Source of the DNA: Niebla homalea
Lineage: Eukaryota; Ascomycota; Lecanoromycetes; Lecanorales; Ramalinaceae
DNA length: 64,000 bases
NCBI GenBank assembly: GCA_019925105.1
Contig: JAHGAU010000026.1
Span: 558,001 to 622,000 of the forward strand
Direction: 5' to 3'
A program made the position numbers and the translations under genes. The notes beneath the pieces were generated by a model. The model searched no databases. It worked only from the letters and a program-made list of their open reading frames with translations, and was not told the origin of the DNA. Of the stretch, positions 55,526-64,000 are shown piece after piece. The number at the start of each line of letters is the position of its first letter. The first letter of the stretch is position 1.

Positions 55526-55969
55526 ATGTCCTCCTACCTCTCCGCCGGCATCTTCGGCACCTACGGGCCCTTTCACTGCCTCACCCCTTCCCGCTCCAAC
55601 ACCACTGCCTCCTCCTCCTCCACCACCTCCTCATCAACCAGATCATCACACTCCCGCCCGTCCTCCCCAACTTCCTCCCTCTCCTCCATCCGCAGCATCA
55701 ACAACGTCCTCCTCTCCCGCCGCCGGAAGTCACCGCGGCGGATGGCGTCCACATCGTCGGTCCTCCCGCTCTCGCCCGCCGAACCCAACGATTTCCTCAG
55801 GATGAACGACGGCATCTACGGGGACTGCTGTCGGAGTTCGCGGTCGAGCTCGCTGAGGCGGGCGAGGCGGGCGGAGAGCCGACCGGAGATTGTGGGACTG
55901 ATGGAGCCGCGGCCGAGGGAGGCGGTGGGGTGGGGGATCGGGGAGGTGTTGGATGGGGGCAGGATGTGA
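55526..55969 (+). CDS. Small Ser/Arg-rich hypothetical protein
   Basis: Single-exon 147-aa frame from ATG 55526, the first ATG of the open frame. Composition: a hydrophobic-aromatic start (MSSYLSAGIFGTYGPFHCL), a long Ser/Thr run (residues 24-60), a basic patch (RRRKSPRRM) and a SPAEPNDFLRMNDGIYGDCC block, then alternating Arg/Ser and a Gly-rich end. The PNDFLRMNDGIYGDCC block has the look of a conserved motif, but I cannot name a family. High GC and strong codon preference support coding. Likely disordered. Confidence 0.55.
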   Translation: MSSYLSAGIFGTYGPFHCLTPSRSNTTASSSSTTSSSTRSSHSRPSSPTSSLSSIRSINNVLLSRRRKSPRRMASTSSVLPLSPAEPNDFLRMNDGIYGDCCRSSRSSSLRRARRAESRPEIVGLMEPRPREAVGWGIGEVLDGGRM

Positions 55970-56846
55970 AATGGGTCACATGTTGCTGCTTGTTTCTCAT
56001 TATTTTGTGTGTATATCTGGAATTGTATGGAGTGGTGGGATCTTTTTCCGATGGTGATGGATTATTTGGGAATCCGGCGTTTTCTCGGTTGGGCGATTGC
56101 GATGATACCAAACCAAGATGGATGAGCATACACGACTTCTGTGGCACTTTATACAGGAGTTGGAATATTTAGAGCGGTATGCATGGGGGTATAAGATCTG
56201 ATTAGCGAAACAATTGATTCTTCATGAGAGATTTTCAACCTGTCTGTTTTGTTCTGGTGGAGATCGTTTCGCTGCCTCCTTCCTCCTTTGACGTAGTACG
56301 ACTGTTTTTCAATAGGAATGAGAAGAAGCCTCCTCCCTCTCACGTCGTACGTCTGTTTCTCACAGGAACGAAAAGACGCCTCTTGCCCTTGCTGAGAGAC
56401 TTCTGAGTGGTATTTTTCAATCGAGGCAATTAGAACCGACACAACACAAGAGCGTAAAGGTATGATCAGAGAGTATTCGACGAATTGTAAGTTTTGGGCG
56501 TAACCTCTCATGTCGCTTCGCGTCGCACCGTCCATTCCTGTTGCTCAGGAGAATTGGTAACGTAGAAATCAGATGGTGTCATTGAATAGGGGTAAGGACG
56601 GAGTAAGAGACAGGTTTCGGTCAGTCATCCCGTTGAAGACTGGAATCGCCCTTTCATTTGGAAAGGAAAACCTTCTCCCGTCGCCCAAGTCGTATGTCAT
56701 CAGGTTCATCGACTGTGGATTATCGTGAATGTTGTAATGAAAAATGCCGAAAATGGGATATGCAATGATGTGTGCAAGAAAAATCTTCCTTTCCTGGCAC
56801 AAAGGTAAACCGTACCTCTTGGCTTGGTCGACATTGGCTAGAGATC
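55970..56846. other. Convergent spacer
   Basis: 877 bp between the Ser/Arg-rich gene and the methyltransferase 3' end. 56260-56400 contains two near-copies of a CTCCTTT/TCTCA-GTAC-GT-TGTTT block (about 60 nt apart), a small tandem duplication. Nothing else. Confidence 0.4.
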
Positions 56847-58656
56847 CTAGAGATCCTCAGGCATGACAAAGAGATACCTGCGGCAGTCTTTACTACCGCA
56901 GAGACACCGCGTTGGGCGGTATCCCTTCTCGAGTTCGATTTCATCCGCGCGAGCATCAGAAATCGGCGGCCCATCGTCCTGGTCGTAATAATCGAAGGTG
57001 AGCTCTGTTCCGCTTGGGATATTTTCCCGAGCAAAGAACGCCAGCTCGTAAATATTTCGATCATTGTGATTGTAGGACACCGTATAAATCGCACAATTCG
57101 GGTTGCAGGAGTGGTTGATGAACCGAGTGGGGGCGCCCATATATCGCCCGTCACAGACATACTCTCGATCGGCATCGAATACCCCTGTTCCCCGGAACTT
57201 ATCGTAATCGAAGAAGAAATTATTCTCGTCTTCCGTCAAGCCTTGGCCTCGTATGTCGGCTTCGTCAGACGTAATAATCTCTCCCCTATACGTATCGATG
57301 AAAGCGCCCCGGACAAGATCCCGTTTACATCTAAGACCTAGGTGTCTTGTCAGATATGTCTCTCACCAAATAGTAAGGAGCAACACATACCCCATCCCCT
57401 GTTCAGTGTCTTGAAAATTTCGAGCTTGACTTTTCGTCCATGCTGGACGACTCTGTTCCTACAACTTGCCGCACAGTCGCAGCGCGAGTTGCATTCGTAG
57501 ATGTGGTTACGCGTGTCAAGCACCACCTTACGAAGAATCCCTGTGTTCCCCTCGAGACCATATGGAAAGACTTTTTTCCCTGGCCAATCATATCAGGACC
57601 TTTGTATACGAATACGAGCCATTATATAAAACTTACCGAAGTCGTTCACCCCAGAGTCCTGGATGCAACTACATGAATCCAGATAGACGCATCCCCTGGC
57701 TTGACGGTGTTTTTGATGGCATTCACATCCGAGCATGACCTCCTCTGTGGCTCGATGTACCCCAGGGCCCAGTACGCATTCCTTAATAAAGCGAAAATTG
57801 ACTGGTGGAGAGTCATTGTCGACGTCGTTGTAGAGAGAAACACCTTTAAGTACACTAAGATTTTCGAGAAAGCGCCGTCGCTTTTGTTGTTCTGCTTGTG
57901 TCGGAGGTGGTCGTGGGCGGCCGGGGACAAGTACCGCTGATAGGTGCTGACCCGGATATTTTGAAGAACGATTAGTGCTTGCTGTGTTGGTCGAATTAGC
58001 ATCGACCAACATTGGTAGCCAACAACAAAGCATCAAGGTGAATACAATGGGTTTGCACGTACCCGGTCGTAATGGAGTCTGATCTACAGGGCGGGGGGGT
58101 TTCGATACGGTGTCGCCAGAAATTCCGGATCTTTTCGACCAAGGTATCTCGCTATCAGCCTCACTTCCTGTCCTGGAAACGCTAGCAGAGCCACTATCGG
58201 TGGTCTGACTAGAGGTTCGAGATCGTTTGGGTGGTCGAGTGGAAAGGATGTCGCTGTCGCTGCTTTCGGAACCAGTTAAGTCCACCAGTTCAATATTCCT
58301 CTTTTGGCTTAGTGGATTTTGCGTAGGCTGGATGGGAGGCTGGACGTGAGGCGCTTTTGGCTTACGCCCTGGGGAAAGATTCTTGGGCCTGACGTATCAT
58401 TGATTCAACACTAATGCCGTGTAGGAAAGTGAGATTACCTTACCTTATATCAAGGCGTGCTGATGATAAGTCGGTGGTTGTATGAGCGTAAGGTTCCCGC
58501 CATCGCGCGGGCTCCTTGATTGGATGGCCGTGAAACAACGGACTGGGATAGGACGGTTTGGATGCTGGTAGCTTAACAGAGTCTCTAAGCTGATATTTTA
58601 AGATGGAAGATTCGTGTGATATATACCTGAGACTGGTTGCCCGCGTTTGGGAACAT
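56847..58656 (-). CDS. KMT1: Histone H3K9 methyltransferase (SUV39/Clr4/DIM-5 type)
   Basis: Six exons (minus): 58656-58627, 58589-58444, 58388-58063, 57981-57637, 57579-57391 and 57337-56847; 508 aa, all phases closing. Pre-SET zinc cluster: [17 protein letters not shown], then [16 protein letters not shown] (~225-320). [44 protein letters not shown] (AdoMet site) and [11 protein letters not shown] (catalytic Tyr). Post-[11 protein letters not shown]. This set is that of heterochromatin H3K9 methylases (DIM-5 in Neurospora). No chromodomain is seen, as in DIM-5; instead the 165-residue N-terminus carries an AT-hook-like GRKPKAP (66-72) and a SUMO-interaction-like IELVDLT followed by Ser/Asp (91-105). 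The third intron has no stop in frame. Confidence 0.92.
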
Positions 58657-59348
58657 CTATCCGTGGTGTTAGCAGACCGTAAAGTGACTTACTATTATAA
58701 GCCCGTGGCAGTCAATTGGACAAATTACCTTCACGATCCTTAAGAGTGAGCCTATATAGGTAGGGAGGTAAGATAATGATCTCTGCAGTACGTCGCCTCC
58801 TTTTACACGTGTTTTCTTCGCTTTACGGGTAACGTTTTCATCACGACATGTTTCATAAGGTAGTTGAGAGGTTGAGAAAAGTCGGTTGAGACGGAGGCAA
58901 ACGCGCTATAAGAATTCACACTAGACTTATATAGGCTTAGCCTGCTTAGTTCTGTCCAATCACAGGCCAATGAATTGATTTAGCAGATTTTTAAGATATA
59001 ACAAAAAATTCTGCTTAGACCTAATTAATAAAAAAGTAGAATATTAAATCAATCACTTTTGCAATCTTTAAAAGCGCTTTCATCGTAAAGCTCCGTAAAG
59101 TACTACGTACCACCTACCCGATTGTCTAATCGCCCAATTTAGTTATTTAGAGCGGTGAAGTAAGCCTCGGTACGACTTGCCCTTTACGAAAACATCGAAC
59201 CTAAAATCACAATGTTGAATGAATGAATCCCTTCATGCAGCGTCAAATGTCCACAATGCTTGTCAGAAGTGACTAGTCGCCTCTTAGAAATCGATCAAAA
59301 TTGTTTCGTGCTCGATTACTCACGCACGACATAGCTTAAGTGGTAGCT
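58657..59348. other. AT-rich divergent spacer
   Basis: 692 bp. 58910-59060 is strongly AT-rich with an imperfect hairpin (TAGCAGATTTTT at 58981 against AAAAAATTCTGCTTA at 59003). It resembles a decayed repeat. No coding frame. Confidence 0.45.
58981..59017. repeat. Imperfect AT-rich inverted repeat
   Basis: Arms of 12-15 nt separated by about 10 nt, differing by one or two bases. Could form a hairpin in RNA or DNA; function not evident. Confidence 0.4.
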
Positions 59349-60548
59349 ATGGCGGGCAGTACTGAGCCATCAGGCACACCTTTTCTGAAGCAGCTCGTAG
59401 CCAGCGGTAAGTCAGAAGTCAGCCAATAATAGTTATCTCTGTTTGCATTCGGGGTACTTTTATGGCGGATGTGATTTTACGAGTTTATATCGTTTCTGAG
59501 AGTAGTCTTACACAAGAACAAGTCTGGTACAATGCTAAATATACAATATGATTCTTTTCTCAATACGTATAGCATGATTGATAAAAAAGAGTACTTCCCT
59601 TGAAAAAGATCTCAGAAATGTGTATGGACGTGGCTATTTCTCCTTTTTTCAGTGTTGTACAATGGCCAAGGATGTTTTAATATAGGCCTTGTTTTTCTAA
59701 ACTTTTTATGAAAACATCAGAATGTGTCTACAATTATCTCTTTAACGTGCAAAGATTTATTTCATCAAACTTCGTTCTTATCTAAGACGTGCCAGGCACA
59801 GCCATCCCCCTGACCATGCACTAACACCCCTTTTCTCCCCCCTCTCATCACAGACCGTCCCACTCGCGAAAACGCCCTCAGATCCCTGACCCTCTACCTC
59901 TCCTCCGGCCACAGCTTCACCACCCTCGACCTCCTCAAACTCCAAAAGGGCCTCTTCTACGCCGTCCACCACACCGCCAACCCGCTCCCGCAACAGCGGC
60001 TCGCCCGATCCCTCGCCACTCTACTCCTCACCTTGCCCCGGAACTTGTTCGTGCCATGGCTGAGCGCCTTCTTCGAGACGATGATTGAGTATTGGGGCAG
60101 CATCCCGAGTCTCCGGTTGGACAAGTATTTATACCTGATTCGGTGTTATGTGGGCAGTTCGATGACGTATCTGGCGAGGGAAGGGTGGCATCAGGGGTTA
60201 GTGGATGAGTGGGTCGGGATGATGATGGGGAGCGTGCGAGACAGGGACGAGGGTAGGAGGTGTGGGGCTCTGGATCCGAGGGAAGCAAAGGTGGGGGATG
60301 GGTTGAGGTATCATGTCCTTGATGTGTGGGTTGATGGGTTGGTCGAGGCTGGGAGCTGGGAGGTGGGTGTGGAGAGGGGGATTATGAGACCGGTGGAAGG
60401 GATGGCAAAGGATGGATTGACGAAGGCTGTAAGGGAAAGAGCAAAGGGTGTGCTGGAAGATCCGCGGCTCAAGGGAGAAGCTGGGGAAGTCGATGGAAGA
60501 GGAAGTAGTGACGGTGAAGGTGACGCTGAGTTCGAGGGATTTGATTGA
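59349..60548 (+). CDS. RRP1: rRNA-processing protein RRP1 (Nop52)
   Basis: Nucleolar factor for 27S/28S pre-rRNA processing and 60S assembly. Exons 59349-59406 and 59854-60548 give 250 aa. The start MAGSTEPSGTPFLKQLVAS joins DRPTRENALRSLTLYLS, then LLKLQKGLFYAVHHTANPLPQQRLARSLA, FFETMIEYWGSIPSLRLDKYLYLIRCYV and GLRYHVLDVWVDGLVEA: the Nop52 helical-repeat domain in full order. The C-terminus is short and acidic. The intron is 447 nt, five to nine times the usual size here, with normal ends (GTAAGT, TCACAG). Confidence 0.9.
59407..59853 (+). other. Oversized intron of RRP1
   Basis: 447 nt, AT-rich in the middle. Placed because GTAAGT and TCACAG ends join the two conserved halves of Nop52 in phase. 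I see no clear C/D or H/ACA snoRNA boxes and no repeat ends. Confidence 0.75.
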
Positions 60549-60793
60549 TGGAGACTGAATATTTCCACTCATGAATTCGGCTGCAGTACGGGCAACGTCA
60601 ACAGAGCCAGACTGGCAGTTCCCAAATCACATGATGGCTCGATATAGAGCTTTCCATTTGTTTTTGTGTACATTTATTCCTGAAACCCATGGACCAAAAT
60701 GCTGCGATGCATCCTATGAAACAATAAGGGGTATCTTCCAAGTTGTAGATCTTCCGTCCCAATGCTCTCATCTATCATAATCTGCAAATCCGA

Positions 60794-62429
60794 CTAGCTT
60801 ATGGTAGGTAATTTGACCACACCGTCAGCCTCGTAATTCTTACCCCTTCGACTCAGAGTACACCCAAGTCCTCGATGCACCTCCGCCTGGAACTCCTCGA
60901 ACGGGATTCTCTCTCCATCAATGGCTATGTAGCCTCCATGCGCACCGAGGGGCTTAATCCTATAGCCACTGATCTTTCGATACCCCACGTGAGGCATGTC
61001 AAAGAAGTTTCCATTCTCCACAGCCAGGAAGGACTTGATAGCTGCCAATCTACTGATGTCTCCATTGACGGTCACAAGATCGAGGTACCCATCTGACGGC
61101 AATGTGGCAGGGAAGAAGTTGGCTCCGGGAGCCATCAAAGCCATGTTTCCGGCATAGAAATTACCAAGCTTGCTTGCAGAGATGGATGTGAAGTCGCCAG
61201 GCCGAGGGCCATTTACTTCTCCGTACTTCAAGGGAGGCAGCCCACTAAAGCCTGTAAGAATGTCTTGGTCCTCTCTTGTCATTGGTCGTTGGCTTGTGAT
61301 GCCACGTCGATAGTGCTCGCGAATTTCTGGTTTGGAAGGAATTTCGACCTTGACAGCCAGTTCACAGGGGTAGACGGTCTTCCGTAAGAGGCGTACAAGG
61401 AAGCCGTAGGTGAATCGTGCACTGCCCATCCAGCGAAGATGCTCAGTGCCAAGGTCCACTTCGGCGACTATTCCCACCGCTTGCGAGAGAAAGGAGAGTG
61501 TGCGTTTATCGCCCTGGGTGATTGAAGCCAGGTCAAGGGGAGTTCGAATTCCTTTGACGACACAAAGAGCTGCTAGACTAGTGCTGTCGGTTCCAAAAAG
61601 ATTCCAACTCATCGCATTGCCTGTACCGCAAGGCAATTGCACCACGGCGACTTCTGACAAGGCTTTGGCAGCGTCGGCCTTCCTTCCTAAGCCATTGAAT
61701 ACCTCATGCGGCAGACCGTCGCCGGAGCAAGAAGCGACCACGTCATATTTGGACGTGTCTAGCTTCTCTGCAATCTCCACTGCATGACCCTGATACATTG
61801 TCCTTTCGACATCGATTTCGGATTTTGCCGCAGCGAAGACGGGCTCAATATCACGAAGAAACCATTTCTGCGCACTCCCTTTGCCGCCAAATGGATTGAT
61901 GAGGACTTTGATTCTTTTTCTCCGCTGCGATTCGCCATATGCTCGATCCAGCAGCTTCTCGAGCCATGAAGTAGCGTGGCTTATGTGGGGTTTCTCAACT
62001 AGATAGTTTAAAGAAGCTACTCGCATGTGGTTCCGAGCTGCTGGTTTTGCGTATTGGATGGAGATACCGTAGTCGGACAATTCAGCCCAGAGGACATTGA
62101 AGAACGGGATCACATGTGTCGTCTTGGGTTCTGGCGTTCTGTCAGGCGCCCGTCTTCCTCCCAAAGGAATTACGCCGAAGTGGGCTTACTTGAAGGTAAT
62201 AAGCCGCAACATCGTGACGGCTGGTTTGCAAACTCTTCATCTGATAGAGTTCAGTGACTGTGACGATTTGGGCGGTAGATCTCGGCGACATACCAAGTAT
62301 AATTAGGGAATCAGTGGCTAGAGTTAGCGATGCGCTGCGGCCTACCGCAAGGGTTGATCCATCCACGTATGAACCTTCTTCAGCAGCGTGTATTGGATCC
62401 GCAAATGGGTCACTCGATGGATTTGACAT
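60794..62429 (-). CDS. LCB4: Sphingoid long-chain-base kinase (LCB4/5 family)
   Basis: Phosphorylates dihydrosphingosine and phytosphingosine. Exons (minus) 62429-62294, 62240-62190 and 62130-60794 give 507 aa, with introns of 53 and 59 nt. The N-terminus (SDPFADP, TLAVGRSASLTLATDSLIILDE) leads to RCCGLLPS, a likely palmitoylated double Cys, and KPKTTHVIPFFNVLWAEL, as in fungal LCB kinases. Catalytic DAGK-type domain: KVLINPFGGKGSAQKWF (~nucleotide loop), CSGDGLPHEVFNGL and PCGTGNAMSWN. C-terminal lid: PSDGYLDLVTVNGD and HGGYIAIDGERIPFE. The product feeds LCB-phosphate signalling or lyase breakdown; alkaline ceramidase at 8.6 kb makes its substrate. Confidence 0.95.
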
Positions 62430-62919
62430 AGAGTCCGATTTGCCGGATTAAACAAAATATCTTAAACAACAATTGGACTTCTATGTGAGAAATGATACTG
62501 TTTCTCGTTCTTGGAGCCCGGCTTACGACGTGGGCAAAGAAGTCACTTTACGGAAATGGACCAAACGCGTTTAGTGCCACATACTACTTATGCAGGTACG
62601 ATCTGTTCTCTGATTGCCAAAAAGCTGCCTCTTCTTTCGGCAATTGTATGAATTTCAGGCGCTGAAGTACAGGCAAATGTACATGTCTCCATCGTCCCAG
62701 GTTTCCCGAGCCAGACTTACCACAGGCTCCATGAACTTTCATGTCCTTGGCGGGCTTCACGATGATATTGGACACCCCGGTCAACCCCTGGCCTCGGGCA
62801 ATTTCCTGATATCGTTGATATCTCCTCACTATATCTTGAATTCAATCGTCACGACGCTGCCGCCTGTGTCGACAGTTCTGATGAATCCGCCCTACTCCGT
62901 CGTCCTGGCTTAACGAATA
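62430..62919. other. Spacer between tandem minus-strand genes
   Basis: 490 bp. Contains an ACGCGT at 62567, 138 bp upstream of the LCB kinase start, the same box as at PSF1 and RTT107. No gene is supported. Confidence 0.45.
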
Positions 62920-64000
62920 CTATGCACTAGAAGCCCCAACCTTGTTCAGGCCCTTGAGAGATCCCAAGCTCAATGCGAGACCTTGAGAGCGACTACGTAT
63001 CCGCACAAAGCCCGTGATTGGCCCATCCTCGCCTTCTTTTTCAATGCTCAGATTGGCTAGAGCATCCTCACCTAAGAAGAAGTAAGCCAAAGTGCATTGC
63101 CTGAATGCTGCGCCCGATCAACTTACCGAAGACGCTGCGCGCATAGAGATTGGCACTCAGGAATTGACAGTCCCCTTTCATCGACGCTTCAGGCGTCAGG
63201 CATGTCATGTTGGTACAGGCCATTAGCTGAGTCAAGAAGTCACGCAACGTTTTTGCTTTGGAGTTGATGTTGACCTTGTTCTCCCATTCGAATTCGGTCC
63301 ACATCGTTCTGAATTGAGTCTCGGTGCATTGCGCCGGTTGGATGTAGTCCATGATATCTACATGCACGTCGTTGAGGATGACAGTGTTGCTTTCTGTCGA
63401 GCTCGAGCCATCGTACACGACGTTCCCAAAAATGACACCCGTGTCAGTGGAAGAGACCTTGATAGTGCTCTGCACGTTTTGAAAGTCATGCGCTCCCAAA
63501 TTCTGTGTGGTCGGACGCTCGACCACTTTGAGGTCGCCGAGCGTGGCGAACTCGACAGAGAGGTTCTGCAACGTCTCGGATGTCTGATTGACTAGAAGCA
63601 CGTCTAACACAATGTCGAATTGATGCACCTTCACGTACGCCTCGGCATATACAGGATCCGAGAAGCCAGTCAATTGCACAACGCGACTCAACTTCGAGGA
63701 TAGCTCTTCTGTGGCCGAGTCACCGCCTGTCGCCTTTTCCAAATCCAGATCGATCTCATCAGAGCCGTCACCCGCAGTCCTCTTGGAAAGTTGTCTGATA
63801 CCTACAACATCATCGACCTGGACGGCCGTCTTTGCCTTCTCGACAGCCTCCTTGGCGACGCGCTTCTTCTCCTCTACTTGGACCATGGCGCGGAATGCCT
63901 TCCGAGTATCATCCAAGAAGACCGTCTCCAGGTCCTTCTTCTGGGCGAATTCAGCCAGCGACCTTACACAGGACATGATCCTGTCTACTGAGTCCTCGTC
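62920..64000 (-). CDS. SEC26: COPI coatomer subunit beta (SEC26), C-terminal part
   Basis: Beta-COP forms part of the COPI coat for Golgi-to-ER and intra-Golgi vesicles. The visible part is 64000-63128 (5' end outside the window) plus a last exon 63071-62920 after a 56-nt intron. It reads [18 protein letters not shown], then a charged linker ([16 protein letters not shown]), [27 protein letters not shown] (start of the appendage platform), [45 protein letters not shown] and [14 protein letters not shown], all typical of the beta-COP C-terminal appendage. The end is [14 protein letters not shown]. About 345 of roughly 950 residues are in the window. Confidence 0.95.

Noticed and set aside
58061..58062. 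Retaining the KMT1 third intron because it has no stop
   Set aside because: It has a clean GTACGT donor and an ACACAG acceptor, and the encoded residues (hydrophobic, Cys/Trp) break an otherwise disordered linker; splicing is more plausible.
59407..59853. snoRNA inside the RRP1 intron
   Set aside because: No matched C/D or H-ACA boxes with terminal stems could be seen; kept only as a testable idea.

Overview
The window is nuclear DNA from a filamentous ascomycete (Pezizomycotina; class not resolvable by eye). Nearly all genes carry short GT-AG introns of about 46-95 nt with ctgac/ctaac-like branch sites. Gene density is about one per 2 kb. Single-copy fungal genes (CCH1, VSB1-type SulP, OPI3, HEM25, RXT2, PSF1, VPS25, LCB kinase) sit side by side. 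I found no rRNA, tRNA, CRISPR array, intact transposon or prokaryotic-type element. Exon junctions below were placed by hand from splice consensus plus preserved frame; every multi-exon total is a whole number of codons.

Layout. 0-10.6 kb: the start of a secreted protein running off the left edge, prefoldin 5, a mitochondrial FAM210-like protein divergent from VPS25 (reading frame broken in a G-rich tract), the multi-BRCT scaffold RTT107/Brc1, a peroxisomal-type alpha/beta hydrolase, alkaline ceramidase and prefoldin 1. 10.6-19.5 kb is the most accessory-looking part: a weak orphan gene, a DUF7730 protein, a Baeyer-Villiger-type monooxygenase, a six-cysteine secreted protein and a GPI-anchor-type surface protein, with long spacers. 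21-31.3 kb: the bZIP amino-acid-control regulator CPC1/GCN4, a Meu6-like PH-domain protein and a VSB1-type SulP-STAS-cNMP transporter. 32-41 kb: PSF1 (GINS), an HMG-box factor, a gene-poor stretch, RXT2 (Rpd3L complex) and the glycine carrier HEM25. 41-53.5 kb: OPI3, a TRAPPC11 lacking its N-terminal half, a UBTD1-like ubiquitin-domain protein and the calcium channel CCH1. 55.5-64 kb: a small Ser/Arg-rich protein, an SUV39/DIM-5-type H3K9 methyltransferase, RRP1, sphingoid-base kinase and the 3' part of beta-COP SEC26.

The genes do not form a pathway cluster. Functional threads recur by chance: two sphingolipid enzymes (ceramidase, LCB kinase), three secretory/endosomal trafficking genes (VPS25, TRAPPC11, SEC26), two prefoldin subunits, and two chromosome-replication genes (RTT107, PSF1), each with an ACGCGT box 120-150 bp upstream. 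I did not find a convincing new multi-gene system. The most unusual points are the CPC1 reading frame that has no usable in-frame AUG, the truncated TRAPPC11, the VPS25 frame break, an ATG-only first exon in the UBTD1-like gene, a repeated GGLxGKK-type motif in the Meu6-like protein, and an unusually long intron in RRP1.
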